In this document: one piece after another, positions 33,219 to 43,012 of the stretch
How positions within the stretch are numbered: position 1 is the first letter of the stretch
Layout of the letters: each line of letters starts with the position of its first letter
Assembly (NCBI GenBank): GCA_025504975.1
Contig: JANUWI010000001.1
Span: 4,588,001-4,652,000, forward strand
Direction: 5' to 3'
Origin: Plenodomus lindquistii
Taxonomy: Eukaryota; Ascomycota; Dothideomycetes; Pleosporales; Leptosphaeriaceae
Length of the DNA stretch: 64,000 nt
Notes under the pieces: generated by a model
The model's input: the letters and a program-made list of their open reading frames with translations, nothing else
Told to the model about the DNA's origin: nothing
The model's database searches: none
Position numbers and translations under genes: made by a program

Positions 33219-33775
33219 GGCTTGGTGACACTTGCCGTGCCTCCACGAGTAGAACTACAATCAAAGTCGGAACGGTACACAGGCTACTATGTGGTTGGCG
33301 CCATTCAATCTTACAACCCAATATTGTGTAATGTGTTTGCTCATGTTGATCAGAATCTCATCTATTTGTGGCATTGGCAGGACTTACCTTACTCTTCCCG
33401 GAAGGTGTCACTGACAGGCTTGGCTATGCTGCATGTCAAAACCAAACAGTCCAAAAAAGAAAACGCCATCCAATTAATCACAGATCGCGGGAGCAGCCGC
33501 TCGACGCCAATCAACGCAGGCTCCGGAAGCGATTAGTCGGGCGCAGATCATTCGTATGAGTGTGAAACTGTCGTACTCTATCGCGGATCGAACAGCCAAA
33601 AGCCAATTATGGTAATCAGATAAGAGATGGCAGACTCTCATTCGTTCACCGGATATGTGGAACTTGATCAATTATCACGATACCGGTCGCGTGTGAGAGT
33701 CTGCTTGATGGGCAGTGTCTACCCCAGGTCTTTGTGGACTGAGTAACTATTAAAAGACACTAACTCTGCCGTGCG
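33219..33775. other. Intergenic region, no gene seen
   Basis: Between the lyase-like gene and the P450. Short frames only. It should hold the P450 promoter, with an AT-rich CTATTAAAAG about 28-37 bases before the ATG. Confidence 0.5.
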
Positions 33776-35527
33776 ATGCCACCTCTCACTTGGCTTTTTG
33801 ACAGTATCGCGACGGCCAAATCCCTACTATCTTGCGCAATGCCTTTGGAACTTCTAGCTTTCATTTCCCTCGCCACCATCCTCTGGTACACTATCAACAC
33901 GCGCCTCGTTGCCACACCCATCCCAGGTATACCATACAATCACATTTCAAAATACCTGCCATGGGGTGATCTCCTCACCCTCGGATGGTACAAATTCACT
34001 ACGGGCGAAGTGTTCAGTTACTTCTCGCTACAATGCCTTAAAAAGAAGTCTCCAATGGTGCAACTCTTTATCCCCTCATTCTCAACGACACGTCCAACTC
34101 TTGTACTCGCTGATATTTACGAGATCGAGGATGTGGTCACCAAGCGCATGGTTGAGATCGATCGTGCGGACGTCATGCACACATGGTTCGGCACAGTAGC
34201 ACCTACGGCATCGATAGGTCTGAAAAGCAGCGACCAGACCTTCAGGGAGCAGAGGAGATTATGGAGCGTGGTTCTTAGTCCGCGTTTCTTGGAAAATATC
34301 GCAGCAGAGAGTTTTTGGGAGAGTGCTGTGAAGCTCACCCAGCTGTGGGAGCGACAGACTGAAACAATTTGGCAACAATACAGCAAGAACTTACCCTACG
34401 ATGTTGTGAGCGATATAAAATTGACCACGCTGGACGCAATGTGGAAGATGAACGTTGGGTCTGAGCTAGGGGCTTTGGACGCACGAATATCACGGTTGCA
34501 TGCCCCCAAAGCACTGCAAAAACCCTGGAACGGCACAGCTGCATTTGCGCCAGCCGAGATGCCAGAGTTTTTCAACGTCTTTGGAACGCTCCTCATATGT
34601 CTTGACTGGATTATGCAGGGTATCAGCCCACAGATATATACCCTTTTCCTTACCATCACCGGCATTTTGGCGCGTGCCAATGAACGGAAGACGGAGCTTG
34701 GACGAACTATCGAAACATCACGACAGCATATTCGCTACGGAAAGGACTGTAACGACACATGCGCGCTTGATCAGGTCGTGCGAAAGCATTCCTATTCGGA
34801 CTATAAGACCGAGACACCCAATAACAAAGCAATAGATACCGCACTTATCGACGAACTCTTTGAACTACTCATTACAGGTCATGATACAACCGCCTCCACC
34901 ATTGCATGGGCTCTCAAATATCTTACCGACAATCCTAAGCCCCAGAGCCAGCTTCGACATACACTGTACGCCACATTCCCGTCGACATCTCAGTTGCCAT
35001 CCGCAAAAGACATCTTTACGGCATCGGTCCCATATCTCGACGCTGTCATCGCAGAGACATTGCGCATCTCAAACACAGGCCCAGTCTCTTTCCGCCAGAC
35101 ACAGATTCGGTGCGAGATCCTGGGTCACACTATCCCTGCTGGTACTCCGTTTCTTCTCGTCACCGCAGGACCGTCATATATGTCCCCGGAAATGCCTGCG
35201 ATACCAGAATGTGTACGATCGAGATCATGTTTAGCTGCGCTTCATCGGACTGATCAAAAGGCACCATCCAAAAGCTCTAAGCATAGTCTTGCTATCTTCG
35301 AACCTGCTCGATGGCTGGAAAAGGATGGCGCTTTCGACCCGAGTGCGGTGAAGATGCTGCCCTTCTCTGCTGGCTCCAGGGGTTGCTTTGGCAGACGTAT
35401 CGCGCTGTTGGAGTTGAAGATTATGCTTACGATCTTGAGCATGCGGTTCGAGTTTCCAAAGTTGAAAGAGAATTTGAGTGGGTATGCAGCTAGAGATGGG
35501 CTGACGAGGCGTCCGGCGTCATGCTAA
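33776..35527 (+). CDS. Cytochrome P450 monooxygenase
   Basis: A single-exon 583-aa protein. An N-terminal membrane anchor covers about residues 22-42 (MPLELLAFISLATILWYTI), followed by a proline hinge (TPIPGIPYNHISKYLPWGD). The I-helix oxygen-binding motif reads LLITGHDTTAS, the K-helix reads ETLRISNTGPV, the PERF-like region is FEPARWLEKDG, and the heme loop FSAGSRGCFGRR carries the ligand Cys537. It is a complete microsomal class II P450 that would need a separate reductase. The protein stops right after GLTRRPASC, where relatives usually run on with a Tyr-Val and a few residues; the stop TAA sits where a TAY codon would be expected. ATGs at 33776 and 33839 could both start. No polyketide or peptide synthase is nearby, so a pathway cannot be assigned. 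Confidence 0.88.
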   Translation: MPPLTWLFDSIATAKSLLSCAMPLELLAFISLATILWYTINTRLVATPIPGIPYNHISKYLPWGDLLTLGWYKFTTGEVFSYFSLQCLKKKSPMVQLFIPSFSTTRPTLVLADIYEIEDVVTKRMVEIDRADVMHTWFGTVAPTASIGLKSSDQTFREQRRLWSVVLSPRFLENIAAESFWESAVKLTQLWERQTETIWQQYSKNLPYDVVSDIKLTTLDAMWKMNVGSELGALDARISRLHAPKALQKPWNGTAAFAPAEMPEFFNVFGTLLICLDWIMQGISPQIYTLFLTITGILARANERKTELGRTIETSRQHIRYGKDCNDTCALDQVVRKHSYSDYKTETPNNKAIDTALIDELFELLITGHDTTASTIAWALKYLTDNPKPQSQLRHTLYATFPSTSQLPSAKDIFTASVPYLDAVIAETLRISNTGPVSFRQTQIRCEILGHTIPAGTPFLLVTAGPSYMSPEMPAIPECVRSRSCLAALHRTDQKAPSKSSKHSLAIFEPARWLEKDGAFDPSAVKMLPFSAGSRGCFGRRIALLELKIMLTILSMRFEFPKLKENLSGYAARDGLTRRPASC

Positions 35528-35885
35528 GTCATGCCGAGAATGGTGACCAGAGAAATTCAAGGGTCGAGAACATATGAAGGAGCTCGTTTGGGCTGAGTTC
35601 TCAACTTCAGTAATACAACCACTCTAGCTTGACACAAAACTGGAACAGCTCATTCAAGTCAGCACTCGCAAATGCCAAACTCACACTTCGGCACTGTCTG
35701 CACAAAATCGCCACGGGGAATGCTGTTGCGCTTACAAAATATCCAATGGAGAGGGCTGACGGGCTGACTGATCGCATGGGTGTTTTGTCCTGGCGTATGA
35801 TCGCGCTTGGTGCTGGAGGGAACCTTATATGTCATGCAAGCTAAAGCTCTGACAGAGGGATCCATCAAGTCTTCACCTCAGGGTG
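35528..35885. other. Convergent intergenic region, no gene seen
   Basis: Facing 3' ends of the P450 and the HET gene. Small frames only. Confidence 0.5.
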
Positions 35886-38357
35886 CTAGAATATCGAGAA
35901 TCTGGTCGATCGTTGCTCAAGTCCCTCGCTACTCAACATGGTGATAGCTTCTCCGTCCATCTGGCCATGAACATAGGCCTCCCCGACAAATGTATAACTT
36001 TGTGATGGTAAAGAAGATGCATCAAAGTTACGAGGTCGCAGTATGCACGGGACACTGCAGCCGTAGAGTATGCAAACGCGGTCTCCGACATTGGTATTGG
36101 GCGGTGCTAGGCCAAAATATTGACCTGAATTGCCCGCAGCTGTCCGCGATTCTCCGAGATTATGATCAGTATCTCGCACTGGAGGTCTTGCTTCGAAAAA
36201 TTTGCGATTGCAGGTGACGGTATGAACCCTCTCAAGATATTCCGTAACGTTTGGTGGTAACGTGCCACCAGCAGAGCTCCCGTGCTCAAGCAAGTCTCGC
36301 GCTGCAAGGCTTCCACTGTTATCGATAAGTGTCAAACAGTGTCGTGTGGTGCTGGAGTACCAGGGCGGTGGTTTGTCTCCCTCGGCGGTCCTGTCCGCGA
36401 CTAACGTGCGCCAGAGCTTGTCGGGTAATTTCCGCAAAGGCGAGTCTTGACTGCGTAGACCTCCCTTTTTGAGACATATTCTTGTGATGAGACCTCCTGC
36501 GACGCTCTCAGAGGCCCATGTGATGCTCCCGATTTCTAGACCTTCTGCGATGAGACGATTCTGTGGTCTCCCAAGTCTGATGGGCTCGAGGACATGTTTT
36601 TCACTGACTATAGGATTGAGTTCCACACCAAGTATTGCGGGAGCTGACCCTCTGCGAAAAGGACCTTGTGCTACGGGCTTCTGCGGTAATCGCAACCCAA
36701 ATTGCACGACGGGGTTTCGGGATCGCGATGCGTTATAGCGTTGTCTTCCTGCTTTACCAACTAGGCTGTCTCCGTTGATATGTCCCTTGAGATCAGTAGC
36801 TGCGTCTGTCCGGAGTGGACTGAATACGGTTTGTATCCACGACGGGAGTTCCCGCGTTATACTGCTACTCTTTGCGGAAGCGACACGCTCTGGGCTTGCC
36901 CATCGTCGACATAGAATGTCGATTGACTGATTCGACGACACGACCCATTGCAAGAAGTCTGTGTAGACTTCGACAAGATCTTGGCCATAATTGACTTTGG
37001 GTGGTTTGACAATACTGTGAGAATGCGTCTCCGGTAATAGCGACTCGTTTGCAATGTTGAGGAGCGCATAGATCGTATCCCGTGGATCGGACGATTGAAA
37101 GAAGCAAAGCTCTGACACCAAGGTCTCCAAGTCGAAGACTGGCTCCAGTGTTGCAGTGTTGGAACTTGTTCTAAAATTATTGGTGATGACATCGAGCAGC
37201 GTCTTTGCTGTGAGCGATCCAATCTCGTTGAAGTTTTGATACTTCCGAAAAATCGTATCGTGGGAAGATTGCCGGAAAAGCCGTCGAATTTGATCGAAAT
37301 GTACGCTGAAAAGCCCGATAACATCAGCGAAATCTTGCCAGGGGACGTACATCTTCCCAACATGAACAGTTGCCCTCCCAGCTAATGCAAGCTCTTGTAT
37401 GACCCATCGTCTAGAAAACCACTTGCTCCTCATCAGGTCAAGAAGGTCACTCCAGTACTTGGTAGTGTTCGTATCTTCCAGAAGAGCTCCCAAACCTCTG
37501 AGGCGATGGAGATTTTGGCTGAATTCCAAAGCGGCTTCAAAGTCCTCGGTTCTGTCGATCTCACCCTCTTCTGTCGCGTTGTCAAGCCAAACACATACGT
37601 TGTGAGCCTTTTTGTAGATGTCCTTCATCTTGGCAATTTGTGCTGGCTTCTCAACGGCAACGTCCCATTGATTGATGCAAATAGCGTCAACCCATAAAAC
37701 CACCACTTCGGTCTCATGGCGCAGGTAGCGGAGCGCTTTATCGAGATTACGCTGAACGTATAATCTGCAACCCTTTTCATAATCAGGGACCACTGCGCCT
37801 ACTACTGGTTGATAGTCAACTGGTATTGGCAGGGATGAATCTGGGAACAAGAACACGGGTTTGTCCGTAGGTCCGCCACCCCAATGATATGACAGAGCTT
37901 CGTACTCCTGATCCTTCCCCAGCATGGAGTCGTCATAGGTCTTGATACCAACGTGCAGATCTTGGTCGCGTCTTCTGGCAGGGTTGATGAATAGCAACCG
38001 TACTTCCTGGGACGTGATTGGACTGTACTCATAAAGAAGGCGATATTTGGCAAGATGCTTGGCCCTCCTTGCGCTTCGGAGGAAGTTTCGATACGCCCTC
38101 CCTTGATTCAAAGCACCTCGAGAAGGATGTTTGTCCCAAAATTCCAGGAGACCAATGGTAGCTACTCGCTTGTTCCGATCAGGGACCTTCTTGGGATACC
38201 GGTAAGACCACCCTACACTTGGTCTCCTCTGCCCGTGTATACGCTTATCTCTAGCTTGCCGTATGTCCATACTGTTTCGTAGAGTGCTTGCATTCATGTC
38301 CATGGTGGAAAGGTTAGGGTCGCCTAGCGGGGTTGTCGAACGACGAAGGCTGCCCAT
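35886..38357 (-). CDS. HET-domain (heterokaryon incompatibility) protein
   Basis: A single-exon 823-aa protein from the ATG at 38357. The HET domain lies at about residues 150-320 and shows its three usual blocks: YEALSYHWGG, then LRHETEVVVLWVDAICINQWD, then KWFSRRWVIQELALA. Downstream are the conserved DPRDTIYALLNIA and a C-terminal GDRVCILYGCSVPCILR...YTFVGEAYVHG block, which is usual for this family. Ascomycete HET proteins trigger cell death after fusion of unlike hyphae, or act in other self/non-self responses; most remain untested. The N-terminal 145 residues are basic and not part of the domain. The frame is open slightly further upstream, but with no earlier ATG. HET genes are often polymorphic, in keeping with the accessory character of this stretch. 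Confidence 0.92.
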   Translation of the reverse strand: MGSLRRSTTPLGDPNLSTMDMNASTLRNSMDIRQARDKRIHGQRRPSVGWSYRYPKKVPDRNKRVATIGLLEFWDKHPSRGALNQGRAYRNFLRSARRAKHLAKYRLLYEYSPITSQEVRLLFINPARRRDQDLHVGIKTYDDSMLGKDQEYEALSYHWGGGPTDKPVFLFPDSSLPIPVDYQPVVGAVVPDYEKGCRLYVQRNLDKALRYLRHETEVVVLWVDAICINQWDVAVEKPAQIAKMKDIYKKAHNVCVWLDNATEEGEIDRTEDFEAALEFSQNLHRLRGLGALLEDTNTTKYWSDLLDLMRSKWFSRRWVIQELALAGRATVHVGKMYVPWQDFADVIGLFSVHFDQIRRLFRQSSHDTIFRKYQNFNEIGSLTAKTLLDVITNNFRTSSNTATLEPVFDLETLVSELCFFQSSDPRDTIYALLNIANESLLPETHSHSIVKPPKVNYGQDLVEVYTDFLQWVVSSNQSIDILCRRWASPERVASAKSSSITRELPSWIQTVFSPLRTDAATDLKGHINGDSLVGKAGRQRYNASRSRNPVVQFGLRLPQKPVAQGPFRRGSAPAILGVELNPIVSEKHVLEPIRLGRPQNRLIAEGLEIGSITWASESVAGGLITRICLKKGGLRSQDSPLRKLPDKLWRTLVADRTAEGDKPPPWYSSTTRHCLTLIDNSGSLAARDLLEHGSSAGGTLPPNVTEYLERVHTVTCNRKFFEARPPVRDTDHNLGESRTAAGNSGQYFGLAPPNTNVGDRVCILYGCSVPCILRPRNFDASSLPSQSYTFVGEAYVHGQMDGEAITMLSSEGLEQRSTRFSIF

Positions 38358-38631
38358 GTCAGCTCTTATGCAGAGCTGATAAGCGCCTAAGGTCACACGA
38401 CAGGGCGCGCACTACCAATCAATAATGAGGAGGTGCGTGCAATGGCCGAATGGCCGTGTTCGCGCGTTAATCAACAATGCTCCACAGAATATCGCGTTTG
38501 AGAAAGCCGCTGTCATTCCAGTGACATGCCCATGACAATCTCATCTGCTCCAAGAAAAGAAAAACTCCCTATTCCCCCACCGCCTCTCTTGGGTCCCTGT
38601 CACCAGATCAAGCAGTGACATTTTCCCCCTC
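38358..38631. other. HET upstream region
   Basis: A 274-bp stretch between the HET start codon and the 3' end of the broken gene upstream. No further gene seen. Confidence 0.4.
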
Positions 38632-39299
38632 CTACAAAAAAAGCGTCGAGCAGTACAAAACCTCCACATCAAAAACAGCCGACAAACCAGCAAGCTTCAG
38701 TCTCATAGCCGGAAGAATCACCCTCCACCAAACCTCCTCATCAGCCATCGAACTCGAAATCACAATAGTAGGCACACATCTCTCGGCAACGAGGCCCCGG
38801 TTCAGCAACTCTACACTTAACCACCTTGCCTGCGCCCTCGTCATCTCTTCGTATACGATATTGCTGGCTTCGTCATATGCGTCGAGCACATCGGTCTGGT
38901 AGTACTTGACGGGTAGCGAGACAAGACCATCCAGTGCCCGATAGTCTAGGGCCTCCATCATCAATGTAGATGTTGCGTCGTGCTTGACGAGATATTGCCG
39001 CATGGTCAGAACAGCACTTTTGAATATGGCGCCGGGTTGGGTGGAATCCTTTGCTCTTCCAGTATCTTCTCCACCTGCTCGATATGCTGTTCGGCGTTCG
39101 AGACGGATGTTCTTGCGCCCGTGGTAATTGTTTCAACGGGCAAGGAGGGGAGTTGGGGCCAACCGAAGCGATAGGACAGGCCCCTACTGTCCATTTCGGT
39201 TTCTATCTCGATAGAACTCGACGGGTTTTTTTTCATACAGCGTGTTTTGCGTGTAGCTTGCGAATCCAGGGGCGGTGGTGTGCTAGAGTTCATGTTCAT
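38632..39299 (-). pseudogene. Gene of unknown function apparently split by a frameshift
   Basis: Two frames on the - strand lie end to end: 39006-39299 (97 codons, ending PNPAPYSKVLF) and 38632-39003 (from MRQYLVKHD to STLFL). The first stops at a TGA, and the second frame opens one base pair further on in another phase. Both halves look protein-like: the first has an amphipathic helix AEQHIEQVEKILEEQR and the second a helix-rich stretch. Skipping two bases at the junction would fuse them smoothly. I do not recognise the family. A small intron could explain the shift (a CTGAC branch-like sequence lies at the junction), but no good donor fits. Alternatives are a real frameshift mutation or a sequence error. 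Confidence 0.4.
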
Positions 39300-39917
39300 T
39301 GTTTGTATCGACAGAGTGATGTCGGGGATTGGGAGCGGTATGGTAGCTATCTGCAGAATTTTGTTTCGTGCGTGAAAGTCTAATGGGCTCGATAGAGTAA
39401 TTCCAGTCGAAGTGTTCAGGAGAAATGATCAGTCTAGGGCCGGAAAGTCGAGTAAAATTAGATATTCCAAGACGCCCACGTATCGAAATAAGTCCAATTG
39501 ACTAGCAAAGAACTAATATCTGGGAATGATGCATGCAAAACGATTCGATCCCGCAATTTACCTTTTGATTGGACTAGGTTGTATGGGCTTACGGAATTTT
39601 TTTCTGGCGCTGCGCCATGTGTGAGGATGCCCATTGTGGTTCCCATGTAGCACAAACGCGCGCTAAAATTCACGGGATATCAATATAACTACAACACCAC
39701 CAACAACCCATGTCCCCAAAGTGTACACATCACAATCAAGCACAAAAACTCCATTATCATACTATCATACTATGCTTCTAAACAAACCCACCTCCCCCCC
39801 CCCCCCCCTCCCCCAACTTCTCAGTCCTATCCACTCCCATCCCACCCCCCACACACCGCTGAGATCTCAAAGTCGCGCAACAGCGATATGATCATCTAGA
39901 ACCACCCACTCAGCATC
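39300..39917. other. Intergenic region with a C15 tract
   Basis: Between the broken gene and the 3' end of the sulfhydrylase. A run of fifteen C residues lies at 39794-39808. No gene seen. Confidence 0.5.
39794..39808 (+). repeat. C15 homopolymer tract
   Basis: Fifteen consecutive C residues downstream of the sulfhydrylase stop. Confidence 0.8.
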
Positions 39918-41704
39918 CTAAGTAGCACCAGACAAACTGCCCAATGGCTCACCCTCACCCATCTTCTCCGCATTCGCCGGCTCACCCTTTTCTTCGGGCT
40001 TAGTCGCGGATTGAGCGAATGATTGCTCAAAGTCGGCGATGATGTCGTCGATGTGTTCGGTTCCTACAGAGATGCGGATGAGGTCCTTTCAAATCAAATT
40101 AGTGCCGTGTTTCCTTGTAGTATACTCGCAAGCAAGGGAGAGACAGGGGAAGGGGTGGGGGACAAGAAATATCTCTTCAGGGGGGAAAAAGTGGGAAAAC
40201 GGGTAGACGACATACCTCCGTAACCCCCGAACTCTCCTTCTCCTCATCGCTCAACTGCTCATGCGTCGTAGTCCAAGGATGAATAGCCAACGTCTTCGAA
40301 TCCCCCACATTCGCAAGATTAGAAATAAGCTTGAAGTTATCCACAACTTGACTTCCTGCTTTCCCTCCACCTTTAACACCAAATGACAGCACGCCGCCAA
40401 AACCCCGTGTGAGATACTTCTTCGCGAGCTGATGCGAGGGGTGGCTTTCCAACCCGGGATACGACACCCAACTCACATTCTTATTACCTTCCAGCCAGCG
40501 TGCCAATTTCAGCGCATTAAAGGCATGACGCTCTGCACGCAAAGACAGCGTTTCAATGCCTAGCAGCAATTGCTGTGCGGCAAAGGGATTCAGCGCTGCC
40601 CCCAAATCGCGTTGGATTTCTACACGTGCGCGGATAGCGAATGTTGCGGGCCCAAAAGTTTCCCAGAATTTGAGGCCGTGGTAGCCCGGGGAGGGCTCGG
40701 ACATTTGGGGGAAGCGGGTGCTGTGCTGGCCCCAGTTGAAGTTTCCAGAGTCGACGATTACGCCGCCGATGGTTGTGCCGTGGCCTGCGGGAGAAATTCT
40801 TGTTAGTCTTGGAAATTCTGGGGTTTGGGGGGGGGGGGGAAGGAGAGGGGGAAGGGCAGTTTGTTACCTACCTCCGATCCATTTTGTAGCCGAGTGGACG
40901 ACGATGTCTGCGCCGTGGTCGATGGGTCGGATGAAGTAGCCTCCAGCACCGAATGTGTTGTCGACGACAACTGGGATACCAGCTTCATGTGCGACTGCTA
41001 CGATCTTTTCAAAGTCAGGGACATTGTACCGTGGGTTGCCGATACTCTCGAGCTATCCCATAGTCAGTCTCACCATCTTTTTCCACTCTCTTTCTCTACT
41101 TCTTCCAAACACTCACATATATAGCCTTGGTCTTCTCATCAATCGCCTTTCTAAACTCCTCCGCATCATCTCCGCTGATGAACTTTGTCTGGATCCCCAA
41201 TCTTGGAAAGAAAACTTTGAGCTGGTTGTACGTGCCTCCATACAGATTTGACGTTGCGATTATGTTATCGCCAACATTTGCAAGCGTGGCGATGGTTATA
41301 AACTGCGCGGCTTGCCCTGATGCGGTGGCTAGGGCGGCGACACCGCCTTCCAGGGCCGCGATACGCTTCTCGAAGACGGCGACGGTAGGATTGCCGATGC
41401 GGGAGTAGATGTTGCCGACTTCCTTGAGGCCAAAGAGACGGGCGCCTTGGGCCGAGTCATTGAAGACGAAGGACTGTGAGGTGGTGTTAGTCGAGAACTA
41501 GCTTCTTGTTCGGATGTGTTCATGGGGAAGTGCAGACGTACGGTTGTTGCGTAGATAGGGACTGCGCGGGAGTTTGTGGCGGGATCTGGTTCATGGCCTG
41601 GACGAATGCTTTTGTCAGCATTATATTTCCCCTAGGTTGGTGTGAGGCATCTTACCAGCGTGCAATTGCAGCGTCTCAAAGTTCTTGGACAGCTCCTCGG
41701 CCAT
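39918..41704 (-). CDS. cysD: O-acetylhomoserine sulfhydrylase (PLP enzyme)
   Basis: Six exons on the - strand, 41656-41704, 41542-41597, 41117-41473, 40872-41052, 40216-40784 and 39918-40085, give 459 aa. It belongs to the Cys/Met-metabolism PLP family and would make homocysteine from O-acetylhomoserine and sulfide (Met17/Met25 of yeast, CysD of Aspergillus). Seen: FETLQLHAGHEPDP at the start; NIYSRIGNPT; the cofactor-ring region ASGQAAQF; Asp and Thr in VVVDNTFGAG; the Schiff-base lysine in HSATKWIGGHGTT (Lys211); and the C-terminal SSGVTEDLIRISVGTEHIDDI. Introns are 41598-41655, 41474-41541, 41053-41116, 40785-40871 and 40086-40215, all GT-AG; each join restores a family motif. Intron 4 holds a G13 run at 40827-40839 (C13 in the transcript). 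The short acidic tail after the fold is variable in relatives. Confidence 0.93.
40827..40839 (+). repeat. G13 homopolymer in intron 4 of the sulfhydrylase gene
   Basis: Thirteen G residues on the + strand, thirteen C in the transcript, about 40 bases before the 3' splice site. Confidence 0.8.
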
Positions 41705-43012
41705 GATGTCTATGGTACTTGGTCGTAAAGCAAGGGGTTGGTAACGTAGTAGAGGTATCGATATTACACAAATCGGCCAATGTGACAACAGTAGCTTTCC
41801 CAAAAGCTCAGTATATCACTGTATGATAAGCCGAGAAAGAGGAGGAAAGGAGTCTCCGAGGTATTTATCTTGCAAGAAATCAGGCCCGTCACGTCAGCAC
41901 TCTGCTTCTGTGATCCCGCGCGCATGGGTGTGGGTCGTTCCTTCCCCATTGGGCTCAGGGTCCTGCTTTACTAGTGGTTCGCGTCGGTTCATCCAATGCC
42001 ATAGCCACGGATGCTTGGAACAGGCTAGTTCATCCACGGCATTGCGCCAGATCCGGTAATAAACAGCTGCCATAAGTCTTGTAACTTCTCAAAAAGCAAC
42101 CTCTGAGTCAATTGCATCGGTCATATTTAGGTGCTGTGGGCAATGGCGTGCTTGGGGTTTGGAGGGGTAAGGTGAAGCTACCCCGCGGTCCGTCACAATG
42201 ATTGGGACTAGTGGACTGCAGACTGCTGTTGATCCAACAGCAGATTGTCGTAGCGTTATTCTATCGAAAGTCAGCTTAAGAAGAGGAGCTCTTACAAGAT
42301 TCGTGCAGTGGCACGGTTCAGGGACATGTAATGTGAACCGGAGTCGTGGCCCTAAATCACGTATAAGCACTCAAAAGTATCACGTGGCGGAAGATTTAGT
42401 TGGTTACTCGACGCGCCGCGTCTTTTCAAATTCGGGGTACTGCCCTACGTATGCTATGATCTATGCACAAAGCCGCCTCCCTGTGTCGCTGCCTTTGTTA
42501 GCAGCTCCACAAGCTGATCTGAAAATCAAAGCTTGGGTGTAGATCCAACATTCCCCCACCACTACTTGAACCCACAAAATAGCAGAACTGCAAATGAAAA
42601 TGTGCCGCAAGGCTACTGTCTGGATCCGATGGGATCCACATGAGGAAAATAAAACATGCTGATCGATGCCGAGAACATTTTTGCGTGACTCGGGTAAGGA
42701 GCGTAAGTGTATAAACGGTATGCCAACTAGATTATAGGAAATGAAAACAAACAAACAGCAGATATGTATATATACGGAAAAAAGCAAGGTGATGGGGATC
42801 ATCTTCGTGTGTTTCAACAGGGGTATAAATGAGATTTCGGGAACGACGTTACATGTTCAGCATCTGTAACAACAAGATTGGGAGTACACCCAAAAACAGG
42901 CTACTAAACCAAAATCAAACATCCGTTACTCCAAGGGGCCCGATAACGTTATTCCCAGGCTCGTGCGTGTAGAGCCGTGATGCGTGCTGTAGAAACAGTC
43001 AGCATCGTCGGT
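41705..43012. other. Intergenic region between the sulfhydrylase and veA
   Basis: About 1.3 kb holding the sulfhydrylase promoter and the veA 3' flank. The frame at 42198-42542 has no protein-like features. No gene seen. Confidence 0.5.

Noticed and set aside
33776..39299. Secondary-metabolite cluster around the P450
   Set aside because: No polyketide synthase, peptide synthetase, terpene cyclase, transporter or pathway regulator is next to it.
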